Source: Streptomyces omiyaensis (GTDB taxonomy: Bacteria; Actinomycetota; Actinomycetes; Streptomycetales; Streptomycetaceae). Taken from it: a DNA stretch of 64,000 bases. The position numbers and the translations under genes were made by a program. Numbering within the stretch: position 1 is the stretch's first letter; each line of letters begins with the position of its first letter. Below, piece after piece: positions 36,141-45,642 of the stretch. Under the pieces are notes generated by a model. That model was not told the origin of the DNA. It saw nothing but the letters and a program-made list of their open reading frames with translations, and ran no database searches. Where the stretch lies: positions 124,001 through 188,000 of the forward strand of contig NZ_BMVV01000007.1 in assembly GCF_014650895.1 (NCBI RefSeq). Direction: 5' to 3'.

Positions 36141-37394
36141 ATGAACGCTCCACGAGGACAGACCCTGCGCCGCCGGTCCGCCGGCGTCGTCTTCCTGCTG
36201 GTCCCCGCCCTGCTCGCCTGGCTGGCGGTCGCCGTCTACGACAAGAGGTTCACCGACTCCGACCCGGTCGTCGTCGAGACCGGCAGCGTCGGCAACGAGA
36301 TGCACCTCGGCGCCGAGGTCAAACTGCGCGGCGTCGTCGTCGGCGAGGTCCGCGCCATCGACGCCACCGGCACCGGCGCCCGCCTCACCCTCGCCATGCG
36401 CCCCGGGGCCCTCGGCCACGTCCCCTCCGACGTCCGCGCGCAGATGCTGCCCACCACCCTCTTCGGCGAGCGGTTCGTGGCCCTCGTACCGCCCGCCAAC
36501 CCCTCCCCGGAGCCGCTCGGCCCCGGAGCCGTCATCCCCGAGGACCGCTCGGGCAACGCCATCGAACTCCAGCAGGTCCTCGACGACGTCCTGCCGATGC
36601 TCACCGCCGTCCAGCCGCAGAAGCTGTCCGCCACCCTCTCGGCCGTCTCCCAGGCCCTCGAAGGACGCGGCGAGAAGCTCGGCGACACCCTCGCCCGGCT
36701 CGACGCCCACCTCAAGCGGTTCAACCCCCACCTGCCCGCCCTCACCCGGGATCTGAAACAGCTCGTGAAGGTCAGCCACCTCTACGCGGACGCCGCCCCG
36801 GACATCGTCACCGCGCTCACCGACTTCACCACCACCAGCGGCACCCTCGCCGAGCAGGAGGCGGCGCTCTCCACCACCCTCGGCGCCACCACCCGCACCG
36901 CCCAGGACCTCACCTCCTTCCTCCGCAGGAACAAGGACACGGTCATCCGGCTCAGCGCCACCGGCCGGCCCACCCTGGAGCTCCTCGCCGAGTACTCCTC
37001 GTCCTTCCCCTGCACCCTGCGCACCCTCGCCCAGTTCGTGCCCGCCATGGACAAGGCGCTCGGCAAGGGCACCGACCGCCCCGGACTCCACGTGGACGTC
37101 ACCACCGTGCCCTCGCGCGGTGCCTACCTCCCCGGCCGCGACACCCCCCGGTACGGCTCCGGCGGCAGCCCCCGCTGCCATCCGGTGCCCTACCTCGGCG
37201 CCCCGGTCGCACCCGCGGCCCGCGTCTCCTCCGCCGCCGACCAGGAGCTCGGCCCCGCCAACTCCCCGCAGGAGAACGACCTCGTCACCGAACTCCTCGC
37301 CCCCGGGGCCGGGAAGCGGCCCGGCGACCTCCCCGACTGGAGCAGCCTGCTCGCCGGCCCCGCCTTCCGCGGAGCGGAGGTGACCCTCCGATGA
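36141..37394 (+). CDS. MCE-family protein, position A
   Basis: The 417-aa protein has a single N-terminal membrane helix (residues 16-32, AGVVFLLVPALLAWLAV). The MCE domain follows at about 50-130 (HLGAEVKLRGVVVGEVRAI, then LFGERFVALVPP), and a long alpha-helical region of about 200 residues would build the periplasmic channel. The C-terminus is Pro/Ala-rich. Start is the ATG at 36141, right after the YrbE-B stop. By analogy with mycobacterial Mce complexes it is one of six MCE chains making a lipid tunnel. Confidence 0.94.
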   Translation: MNAPRGQTLRRRSAGVVFLLVPALLAWLAVAVYDKRFTDSDPVVVETGSVGNEMHLGAEVKLRGVVVGEVRAIDATGTGARLTLAMRPGALGHVPSDVRAQMLPTTLFGERFVALVPPANPSPEPLGPGAVIPEDRSGNAIELQQVLDDVLPMLTAVQPQKLSATLSAVSQALEGRGEKLGDTLARLDAHLKRFNPHLPALTRDLKQLVKVSHLYADAAPDIVTALTDFTTTSGTLAEQEAALSTTLGATTRTAQDLTSFLRRNKDTVIRLSATGRPTLELLAEYSSSFPCTLRTLAQFVPAMDKALGKGTDRPGLHVDVTTVPSRGAYLPGRDTPRYGSGGSPRCHPVPYLGAPVAPAARVSSAADQELGPANSPQENDLVTELLAPGAGKRPGDLPDWSSLLAGPAFRGAEVTLR

Positions 37395-38446
37395 GGACCA
37401 CGAGCTCCCCCACCCGGCGCCGCGGACTGACCGGCACCGTTCTCAAGTCCCTCGCCTTCGTCCTCGTCACGGCGCTCGCCACCACCGTGCTCGGCTTCAG
37501 CATCGCCAACACCGGCGTCGGCTCCGCCACCCGCTCCTACAAGGCGCTCTTCACCGACGTCACCGGCCTCGTCGCCGGCGACTCCGTGCGCATCGCCGGC
37601 GTCGAGGTCGGCGAGGTGACCGACGTCCGCGTCGTCGAACGGCGCACCGCCCAGGTCACCTTCACCGTCCGCGAGGACCGCACCCTGCCCCGCTCCGCCA
37701 CCGCCGCCGTCAAGTACCTCAACATGGTCGGGCAGCGGTACGTCTCCCTCGGCCGGGGCAGCGGCGACCTCACCGGCACCCTCGGCGACGGCGGGACCAT
37801 CCCGCTCGACCGCACCACCCCCGCCCTCGACCTCACCCTCCTCTTCAACGGCTTCAAGCCGCTCTTCGAGGGCCTCTCGCCGGCCGACGTCAACGACCTC
37901 GCCGGCTCGCTCGTCCAGGTCCTCCAGGGCGAGAGCGGCACCGTCGACAGCCTGCTGCGGCACATCGGATCCCTCACCCGGACCGTCGCGGCCAAGGACA
38001 AGGTCATCGGCGACGTCGTCACCCACCTCAACACCGTCCTCACCACCCTCAACGACCGCGAGGCCGGCTTCGAGGACCTCGTCGTCACCCTCCAGAAGCT
38101 CGTCACCGGCTTCAACACCGACCGCAAACCCCTCGGCGAGGCGGTCCGGGCCATGGGCGACCTCACCACCACGACGGCCGGCCTCCTCCACGACGGACGC
38201 GCCCCCCTCAAGAAGGACATCCGCGAGCTGGGCCGGCTCTCCGGCACCCTCGGCGACCACGTCCCCGCCATCGAGCGGTTCCTCGCGAACACGCCCGGCA
38301 AGATGACCGCCCTCGCCCGTCTCTCCTCGTACGGCTCCTGGTTCAACCTCTACCTCTGCGAGGCGCGCGTGACCGGCGTCAGGACGTCCGACGGCTCGAA
38401 GCCGCCGACCGGCATCGCCGTGACCGAACCGAGGTGCCGCGGATGA
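37391..38446 (+). CDS. MCE-family protein, position B
   Basis: The 351-aa chain has an N-terminal membrane helix (residues 19-37), an MCE domain with GDSVRIAGVEVGEVTDVRV and LNMVGQRYVSLGRG, and a long helical part with regular leucines (DLVVTLQKLVTGFNTDR). The C-terminus has two conserved Cys (NLYLCEARV, EPRCRG) that could pair. The ATG at 37391 overlaps the preceding stop (ATGA), so translational coupling is likely. Confidence 0.94.
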   Translation: MRTTSSPTRRRGLTGTVLKSLAFVLVTALATTVLGFSIANTGVGSATRSYKALFTDVTGLVAGDSVRIAGVEVGEVTDVRVVERRTAQVTFTVREDRTLPRSATAAVKYLNMVGQRYVSLGRGSGDLTGTLGDGGTIPLDRTTPALDLTLLFNGFKPLFEGLSPADVNDLAGSLVQVLQGESGTVDSLLRHIGSLTRTVAAKDKVIGDVVTHLNTVLTTLNDREAGFEDLVVTLQKLVTGFNTDRKPLGEAVRAMGDLTTTTAGLLHDGRAPLKKDIRELGRLSGTLGDHVPAIERFLANTPGKMTALARLSSYGSWFNLYLCEARVTGVRTSDGSKPPTGIAVTEPRCRG

Positions 38447-39489
38447 GCGCCCCCCGGATCAGACCCGTCAAGGAACGCAACCCCGTCGCCGTCGCCGTCG
38501 TCGGCCTGCTCCTCCTCGGCCTCCTGGCGACCCTCGCCTACAACGTCGAACGGCTCCCGCTGGTCGGCGGCGACACCACCTACAGCGCCGACTTCACCGA
38601 GGCGGCCGGACTCGACACCGGCGACGAGGTCCGCATCGCGGGCGTCAAGGTCGGCGAGGTCACCGGCGTCGCCCTCGACGGCCCCAAGGTCAAGGTGACC
38701 TTCGAGGTCGGCGACGCCTGGGTCGGCGACCGGTCGACCGCCGCCATCGCCATCAAGACCCTGCTCGGCGAGAAGTACCTGGCCCTCGACCCGCTGGGTT
38801 CCGCGCGCCAGGACCCCGGGACCCGCATCCCGCTCTCCCGGACCACCTCCCCGTACGACGTGACCCAGGCCTTCCAGGACCTGAGCGGCACCATCGACGC
38901 CCTCGACACCGACAAGCTCGCGGAGAGCTTCCAGACGATCTCCGACACCTTCGAGAACTCCCCGCCGCACGTCCGCAGCGCCGCCGACGGCCTCTCCGCG
39001 CTGTCGAGGTCCGTCTCCAAGCGCGACACCGAACTCGCCCGGCTCCTGCGGAACAGCGAGAAGTTCACCAAGACCCTCAAGGACCGCAAGTCCAGCTTCG
39101 AGGTGCTCCTGGAGGACGGCGGCTCGCTCCTCGGCGAGCTCAGCAGGCGCCGCGACGCCATCCGCGCCCTCCTCAAGGGCAGCAGGGCGCTGGGCACCGA
39201 GCTCAGCGGCCTCGTCGGCGACAACGACCGGCAGCTCGGCCCCACCCTCAAGGCGCTCGGCCGGGTCACCGGCGTCCTGGAGAAGAACAGCGGCCAGCTG
39301 GAGAAGACCCTCGCCCTCGTCGGCCCGTACTACCGGCTCGTCGGCAACACCCTCGGCAACGGCCGCTGGTTCGACAGCTACCTGTGCGGCGTGGTGCCCC
39401 GCGGCTACCTGCCCGAGGGCTCCCCGCCCACGACCGGATGCCTGCCGCCGAAGCAGCGGGCGACGACCCAGGGGAGCGGCGGACGATGA
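38443..39489 (+). CDS. MCE-family protein, position C
   Basis: I chose the ATG at 38443, which overlaps the previous stop (ATGA) and gives MSAPRIRPVKERNPVAV, over an upstream GTG. The 348-aa protein has a membrane helix (residues 15-31), an MCE domain (GDEVRIAGVKVGEVTGVAL, then LLGEKYLALDPLG), a helical coiled region and a C-terminal Cys pair (SYLCGVVPRG, TTGCLPPKQR). The layout matches positions A and B, as expected of neighbours in a hexamer. Confidence 0.94.
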   Translation: MSAPRIRPVKERNPVAVAVVGLLLLGLLATLAYNVERLPLVGGDTTYSADFTEAAGLDTGDEVRIAGVKVGEVTGVALDGPKVKVTFEVGDAWVGDRSTAAIAIKTLLGEKYLALDPLGSARQDPGTRIPLSRTTSPYDVTQAFQDLSGTIDALDTDKLAESFQTISDTFENSPPHVRSAADGLSALSRSVSKRDTELARLLRNSEKFTKTLKDRKSSFEVLLEDGGSLLGELSRRRDAIRALLKGSRALGTELSGLVGDNDRQLGPTLKALGRVTGVLEKNSGQLEKTLALVGPYYRLVGNTLGNGRWFDSYLCGVVPRGYLPEGSPPTTGCLPPKQRATTQGSGGR

Positions 39490-40523
39490 CCAGGACCAGG
39501 AAACCCCTCGTCGCCGGCCTCACCCTCGCGGTGCTCGCCGCCTGCGGCCTCGTCACCGTCCGCGCCCTCGACGACGAGGGCATCCGCGTCACCGCCTACT
39601 TCGACCGGGCCGTCGGCATCTACGCCGGCTCCGACCTGCGCGTCCTCGGCGTCCGTGTCGGCGAGGTCGAGTCCGTCGAACCCCAGGGCACCCGGGTCCG
39701 CGTCGGCCTCCGCCTCGACGAGGGCGTCAGCGTCCCCGCCGACGCCCGCGCCCTCGTCGTCGCCCCCAGCATCGTCGCCGACCGCTACGTCCAGCTCGCC
39801 CCCGCCTACAGCTCGGGCCCCGCCCTGGACGACGGCGCCGAGCTCCCCGCCTCCCGCAACCGCACCCCCGTCGAGGTCGACCAGCTGTACGCCTCGATCA
39901 CCGAGCTGGCCACGGCGCTCGGCCCGGACGGCGCCAACTCCGCCGGGGCCCTCTCCCGCCTCCTCGACACCGGCGCGAAGAACCTCAAGGGCAACGGCGA
40001 GGCCATCGGCGGCTCCATCGACCGCTTCGGCAAGGCCGCCAAGACCCTCGACGGCAGCAGCGAGGAGCTGTTCACCACCCTCGGACAGCTCCAGACCTTC
40101 ACCACCATGCTCAAGGAGAAGGACGGAGACGTCCGCACCGCCCAGGAACGCCTCGACGAGGTCGTCGGCTACTTCGCCGAGAACAGGGACGACCTCGCCG
40201 GCGCCCTCAAGGAACTCGGCAAGGCCCTCGCCCAGGTCAAGACCTTCATCAAGGACCACCGCGGCGAACTGAAGAAGAACGTCGACCGGCTCGTCCCCCT
40301 CACCCGGGCCCTCGCCGACCAGCGGGCCTCCCTCGCCGAGGCCCTCGACGTCGCCCCGCTCGCCGCCGGCAACTTCGTCAACGCCTACGACAAGGACACC
40401 CGCACCATCGACGGCCGCGCCAACCTCAACGAGATCAGCATGGGCGGACCGCTGCTCCCGCTGCCCGTGTCCGGAGCCGCCGCGAGCAGCGGAACGCCCA
40501 GCCCCGCAGAGGAGGAGCGGTGA
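39486..40523 (+). CDS. MCE-family protein, position D, with lipobox-like N-terminus
   Basis: The ATG at 39486 overlaps the previous stop; 345 aa. The hydrophobic start ends in VLAACGLV, which fits a lipobox (L-A-A-C), so this chain may be a lipoprotein. In mycobacterial operons it is the E-position chain that is usually lipidated. The MCE domain follows (GSDLRVLGVRVGEVESVEP, then VADRYVQLAPAY), then a helical region (DRFGKAAKTLDGSSEEL) and a Ser/Ala-rich tail. Confidence 0.93.
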   Translation: MTRTRKPLVAGLTLAVLAACGLVTVRALDDEGIRVTAYFDRAVGIYAGSDLRVLGVRVGEVESVEPQGTRVRVGLRLDEGVSVPADARALVVAPSIVADRYVQLAPAYSSGPALDDGAELPASRNRTPVEVDQLYASITELATALGPDGANSAGALSRLLDTGAKNLKGNGEAIGGSIDRFGKAAKTLDGSSEELFTTLGQLQTFTTMLKEKDGDVRTAQERLDEVVGYFAENRDDLAGALKELGKALAQVKTFIKDHRGELKKNVDRLVPLTRALADQRASLAEALDVAPLAAGNFVNAYDKDTRTIDGRANLNEISMGGPLLPLPVSGAAASSGTPSPAEEER

Positions 40524-41791
40524 GACGCCCCCGCCTGCCGTCGAGGAGGGCCGCCGGCGCCGGAGCGGCCGGCGCGGTCGCCGTCGGCCTCGGCCTGGCC
40601 GTCGCCCTCGGCGCGATCCCCTCGGTCCCCGTCCGCTTCGACGGCATCGAGGACCTGCCCCTGCCCGGCGGCGCCGACCTCGGCGCCCACCCCTACACCG
40701 TCACCGCCGAGATCGCCGACGTCCTGAGCCTCGTGCCGCAGGCCGCGGTCAAGGTCAACGACGTCGCCGTCGGACGCGTCACCGCCATCGAGCTCGACCC
40801 CGCCACCTGGTCCGCCCGCGTCACCCTGAAGATCAACGGAGACGTCCGGCTGCCCGCCGACACCGGCGCCCGGGTGGAACAGTCCAGCCTCCTCGGCGAG
40901 AAGTACGTCCAGCTCGTCGCCCCCGCCTCCGGCGGCACGGCCGGCGTCCGGCAGGCCGCCGCCGGCCGGGACACCGGCGACCGGCTCGCCGACGGCGGCG
41001 TCATCCCGCTGGCCCGCACCAGCCGCAACACCGAGGTCGAGGAGGTGTTCGGCGCCCTGTCCCTGCTGCTCAACGGCGGCGGCGTCAACCAGCTCAAGAC
41101 CATCACCCGCGAACTCAACAAGGCGCTCGGCGGCCGCGAACCCGAGGTCCGCTCCATGCTCAGGCGCGTCGACACGCTGGTGACCACGCTCGACGCGCAC
41201 CGCGGCGACATCACCCGGGCCCTCGACGGCCTCAACCGCCTCTCCACCACCCTCGCGGGCCGGAAGAAGGACGTGGGAACCATCCTCACCGACCTCTCGC
41301 CCGGCCTGAAGACCCTGGAGAACCAGCGCGGTTCCCTGCTCACCATGCTCCGCGCCCTGGACACCCTGTCCGGCGTCGCCGTCTCCACCGTCGAAGCGAG
41401 CAAGAAGGACATGGTCGCCGACCTCAAGGCCCTCGCCCCGACCCTGACCGCCCTCGCGGACGCCGGCGCCGACCTGCCCGACTCGCTCCAGGTCCTGCTG
41501 ACGTACCCCTTCACCGACGAGGTGACGAAGGGCATCAAGGGCGACTACCTCAACACCTATCTGCACCTCGCGGCCGAGTCCGGGACCGAGATCGTCCCGC
41601 CGCTCGTCCCCCGGGCCGATCCCACACCCACCCCGACCCCCTCCCCGTCCGACCCCGGTGCGCCCACCGCGCGGCGCCAGGGTGCCGACGGCGCCCGGGA
41701 CGCGCGGTCGCCCCTTCCCCTGCCCCCGGTCCGGACGGTCCCCCCGTCCGGGCCGGGCACCACGCCCGAGGACGGAGGCGAGCCCAGGTGA
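40520..41791 (+). CDS. MCE-family protein, position E
   Basis: The 423-aa chain (GTG at 40520, overlapping the preceding stop) resembles mycobacterial MceE in its IEDLPLPGG start and MCE domain (VKVNDVAVGRVTAIELD, SSLLGEKYVQLVAP). Unlike mycobacterial MceE, its hydrophobic N-terminus (GAVAVGLGLAVALGAIPSV) has no Cys, so it looks like a membrane helix rather than a lipoprotein signal. The last 60 residues are a Pro/Thr-rich disordered tail. Confidence 0.93.
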   Translation: MRRPRLPSRRAAGAGAAGAVAVGLGLAVALGAIPSVPVRFDGIEDLPLPGGADLGAHPYTVTAEIADVLSLVPQAAVKVNDVAVGRVTAIELDPATWSARVTLKINGDVRLPADTGARVEQSSLLGEKYVQLVAPASGGTAGVRQAAAGRDTGDRLADGGVIPLARTSRNTEVEEVFGALSLLLNGGGVNQLKTITRELNKALGGREPEVRSMLRRVDTLVTTLDAHRGDITRALDGLNRLSTTLAGRKKDVGTILTDLSPGLKTLENQRGSLLTMLRALDTLSGVAVSTVEASKKDMVADLKALAPTLTALADAGADLPDSLQVLLTYPFTDEVTKGIKGDYLNTYLHLAAESGTEIVPPLVPRADPTPTPTPSPSDPGAPTARRQGADGARDARSPLPLPPVRTVPPSGPGTTPEDGGEPR

Positions 41792-43056
41792 TCACCCGTT
41801 CCGTACGCCTGAAGAACCTCGCGTTCCTCGTCATCGCCGTCACCGTCCTCGGCTTCGTCGGCGTCCGCTACGCCGACCTCGGCCGCTACGCGGGGCTCGC
41901 CGACCACTACACCGTCCGGGTCCATCTCGCCCGCACGGGAGGCCTGTTCCCCCACTCCGACGTCACCTACCGGGGCGTCTCCGTCGGACGCGTCGGCGCC
42001 ATCGACCTCACCGCCGACGGCGTCGTCGCCGAACTCCGCATCAAGAAGTCGGCCCCCCGGATCCCCGCCGACGCGCGGGCCGTCGTCGCCGGGCTCTCCG
42101 CCGTCGGCGAGCAGTACGTCGACCTGCGCCCCGAGAGCGACGGCGGCCCCTACCTCGCCGACGGCGCCCGCATCGAGCAGCCCGACACCGAGGTCCCGGC
42201 CCCGGTCACCGACGTGCTCAGCAGCATGGACGACCTGACCCGCTCCGTCCCGCTCGACTCCCTCCGCACGGTCGTCGACGAACTCGGCAAGACCTTCGAG
42301 GGCCACGGCGACGACCTCCAGGTCCTCCTCGACAGCGGCAGCGCCTTCGTCCAGGCCGCCGACGACTCCCTCCCGGCCACCACCCGGCTCCTCCACGACG
42401 GCGAGGTCGTCCTGCGCACCCAGGCCGAGGAGAGCCGCGCCATCCGGGACTTCGCCACCGGCGCCCGCGACCTCGCCGCCACCCTCAAGAAGTCCGACGC
42501 CGACCTGCGGCGGCTGCTCGCCGTCACCCCCGACGCGGCCGGACAGGTCAGCGGTCTGCTGACCGACGTCGACCCGAGCCTGGGCGTCGTCCTCGCCAAC
42601 CTCCTCACCACCTCGGAGCTGGCCCTCACCCGCCAGCGCGGCATCGAGGAGCTCCTCGTGAAGTACCCCGCCGCCGTCTCGGCCGGCGCGACCGCCGTCG
42701 ACGGCGGCCGCCTGCGCATCGGCATGGCCGTCACCTTCTTCGCGCCACTGCCCTGCACCGACGGCTACGGCGCCACGCGCTACCGCAACGGGCTCGACCT
42801 CGGCACCGCGCCCGCCCTCAACACCGGAGCCGCCTGCACCGCCCCGGCCGGCTCCGGGGTCAACGTGCGCGGCTCCGCCCACGCCCCGAAGGGCGACGCC
42901 GCCGCGGCCCCGACCCGCACCGGCCCCCCGGCCGGGACGGAGCGCGCCGCGCCCGCGAAGCCCGAGCTCCCCGGCGCGCTCTCCCTGCCGGGCGGGAACG
43001 ACGGCCCGACGGACCTGGCCGGCCTGCTCGGCCTGGAGACCGGGAGCGGGCGATGA
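41788..43056 (+). CDS. MCE-family protein, position F
   Basis: The 422-aa chain starts at the GTG at 41788, inside the previous stop. The N-terminal membrane helix (NLAFLVIAVTVLGFVGV) is followed by an MCE domain (SDVTYRGVSVGRVGAIDLT, AVGEQYVDLRPE), a helical region, and a C-terminal segment with two Cys (PLPCTDGYG, GAACTAPA). The tail of about 60 residues is Ala/Pro-rich. It completes the six-chain MCE set. Confidence 0.93.
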   Translation: MITRSVRLKNLAFLVIAVTVLGFVGVRYADLGRYAGLADHYTVRVHLARTGGLFPHSDVTYRGVSVGRVGAIDLTADGVVAELRIKKSAPRIPADARAVVAGLSAVGEQYVDLRPESDGGPYLADGARIEQPDTEVPAPVTDVLSSMDDLTRSVPLDSLRTVVDELGKTFEGHGDDLQVLLDSGSAFVQAADDSLPATTRLLHDGEVVLRTQAEESRAIRDFATGARDLAATLKKSDADLRRLLAVTPDAAGQVSGLLTDVDPSLGVVLANLLTTSELALTRQRGIEELLVKYPAAVSAGATAVDGGRLRIGMAVTFFAPLPCTDGYGATRYRNGLDLGTAPALNTGAACTAPAGSGVNVRGSAHAPKGDAAAAPTRTGPPAGTERAAPAKPELPGALSLPGGNDGPTDLAGLLGLETGSGR

Positions 43057-43558
43057 GGCGGCCCCGGATCCTCGCCGCGGGTGCCCTCGCCGTCGCCCTG
43101 GGCTTCTGCGCCACCGGTGCCTGGAGCTACGCGCAGGCCCGTACCGACCAGGAGCTCTCCTTCGGCCGCGAGCGGGACACCGCCCTCGCCGAGGGGCGGC
43201 AGCGCCTCGCCGTCCTCCACACCCTCGACGCCTCCACCCGCGAGCGCGCTGAGGCGGGCGTGCAGGCCTGGCGCGACGCCACCACCGGGGCGCTCCGCGC
43301 CGAACTGGGCCGTACCGAGCCGGCGGTGGGGGCGTCCGCCCGGGCCACCGTCACGGAGGCGGCGCTCACCGCGCTCGACCCGCGCGCGGGCACGGCGAAG
43401 CTCATCGCGACCGTACGCGTCGACGTCACCCCCCGGGGGGCGACGGCCGCCACCACCGACCGCAAGCGCCTGGAGGCCGTGCTGACCCGCACCGGCGAGC
43501 ACACCTGGCGGGTGGCCGCGCTCAGCGCGGTCCCCGTCGCCGGAACGGAGGGGGGCGC

Positions 43559-43562
<4 letters not shown>
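43053..43562 (+). CDS. Mce-associated membrane protein 1
   Basis: The 169-aa protein starts at ATG 43053 within the MCE-F stop. One N-terminal membrane helix (ILAAGALAVALGFCATGAW) is followed by an extracytoplasmic domain of about 130 residues beginning SYAQARTDQELSFGRERD and ending HTWRVAALSAVPV. This is the fold of Mam proteins encoded after mce genes in actinobacteria, which are thought to stabilise or assist the complex. It is closely similar in layout to the third Mam gene here (TALAEGRQ/LAAGEQ, then NTLD/HTLD). Confidence 0.88.
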
Positions 43563-44206
<644 letters not shown>

Positions 44207-44232
44207 CGTTGAGCGGGAGACGGGAGCACTCC

Positions 44233-44775
44233 ATGACACGCGCGGTCCGCACCCCGGCCGGTTCCCGGCCGGTCCTGACCGTGGCCCTCGTGCTCACCCT
44301 GGTCGCGGGCGGTTTCGCGGCCTGGACCGGGCAGGGCTGGTACGCGGCGGCCCACGACGACTCCGCCGGGTACGCCGCGGAGCGCGACCGGGCGCTCGCG
44401 GCGGGGGAGCAGGCCGTGCAGAACCTCAACACGCTCGACCACCGGAGGGTGGACCAGGGGCTCGACCTCTGGGAGGCGTCGACCACCGGCGAGCTGCACG
44501 AGCAGCTCGCCGACGGACGCGAGGAGTTCGCCGGGCAGGTGAGGACGGCGAAGACGGTGACCACCGCCCGGGTGCTGGCGGGCGCGATCACCGAGCTCGA
44601 CGACCGCGCGGGGCGCGCCCGGCTGCTCGTCGCCCTGCGGGTCACCGTCACCACCCCCGACAGCAAGAGCACCGACAAGGACAGCCGCATGCTGGGCGAG
44701 CTCACCCGCACCGACGGGCAGTGGAAGCTCAGCGGTCTGGGGCAGGCCCCCGTGGGCGGCACGGCGACCGGCTGA
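44233..44775 (+). CDS. Mce-associated membrane protein 3
   Basis: 180 aa from the ATG at 44233 (GGGAG upstream), 26 bases after the preceding stop. The N-terminal membrane helix (VLTVALVLTLVAGGFAAW) is followed by an outer domain with YAAERDRALAAGEQAVQNLN, VDQGLDLWEASTTGELHEQL and the closing TDGQWKLSGLGQAPV. The parallel to the first Mam gene suggests that the four Mam genes arose as two alternating pairs (inference). Confidence 0.88.
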   Translation: MTRAVRTPAGSRPVLTVALVLTLVAGGFAAWTGQGWYAAAHDDSAGYAAERDRALAAGEQAVQNLNTLDHRRVDQGLDLWEASTTGELHEQLADGREEFAGQVRTAKTVTTARVLAGAITELDDRAGRARLLVALRVTVTTPDSKSTDKDSRMLGELTRTDGQWKLSGLGQAPVGGTATG

Positions 44776-44823
44776 CCGGGGCCGTCCCGCGAGAGCCGCC
44801 CGCACCCGAAAGGACACCGCACG

Positions 44824-45639
44824 ATGCCGACGCCCCGCCACCACCTCAACCAGCAGCGCCGCCGCCGGGCCCGCGCCGACGCCCCGGCCCCCGCCACCCC
44901 CTCGGCCCCCGCCCCCGCCGCCGCCGGGGAGCGGGACGCCGGCCCCGGCGCCCCGGTCGGCGTCCTGACCGGGCCCGCGCCCCGGACGCGACGGCGACCG
45001 GCGGCGAAGCCCGTACCGGAGGGGGCCGGGGCTCCGGAACGGGAGGAGGGTGGAGGGCCGGCGGCGAAGGGGCCGCGCCGCCGCGTCCCCCTGCTGGTCC
45101 TCTGCGTCCTGACGCTGCTGCTCGGGGGGTTCGCGGGCTGGGCGCAGAGCAGGGCCGGCGCGCTCCGCGACGATCCCGCGCGCGGGAACACCGCCCTCAC
45201 CGACCCGGCCCGCACCAGCGAGGTCAAGGGGCGGACCGCCGAGGCGGTCGCCGCGCTCTTCTCCTACGACCACACCGATCCGGGCGCCTTCGAGCAGGCC
45301 GGGAAGGCCTTCCTCACGGGGAGGGCGGTGGAGCAGCACCGCACGCTCTTCGCGGGGGTGCTGGCCCAGGCCGCCCGGCAGAAGTCGGTGATCACCACGA
45401 CCGTCACCGAGAGCGCGGTCGAGCGGATCGACGGCGACCGCGCCCGGGTCCTGGTCTATGCCGACCAGAGCAGTGTGAGCACCGCCGGCGCGCCGAAGCC
45501 CGCGGCGGGCGGGGCCAAGGCCAAGGCCCAGGAACAGGCCCAGGACCAGGGCGTCTACGCGGGAGCGATGTTCGCGGTGGACGTCGTCCGGAGGAACGGC
45601 ACCTGGCTCGTCGAGAACATCGACACCTTCGGCCGCTGA
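44824..45639 (+). CDS. Mce-associated membrane protein 4
   Basis: 271 aa from ATG 44824. A long disordered, Ala/Pro/Arg-rich cytoplasmic part (about 95 residues) precedes one membrane helix (VPLLVLCVLTLLLGGFAGW). The outer Mam domain then has NTALTDPARTSEVKGRTAEAV, LFSYDHTDPGAF and the ending NGTWLVENIDTFGR. It resembles the second Mam gene (ALTDTAATDRV/ALTDPARTSEV, IFSYTP/LFSYDH). Last gene of the mce operon; only three bases separate its stop from the end of the convergent methyltransferase gene. Confidence 0.88.
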   Translation: MPTPRHHLNQQRRRRARADAPAPATPSAPAPAAAGERDAGPGAPVGVLTGPAPRTRRRPAAKPVPEGAGAPEREEGGGPAAKGPRRRVPLLVLCVLTLLLGGFAGWAQSRAGALRDDPARGNTALTDPARTSEVKGRTAEAVAALFSYDHTDPGAFEQAGKAFLTGRAVEQHRTLFAGVLAQAARQKSVITTTVTESAVERIDGDRARVLVYADQSSVSTAGAPKPAAGGAKAKAQEQAQDQGVYAGAMFAVDVVRRNGTWLVENIDTFGR

Positions 45640-45642
45640 CCG

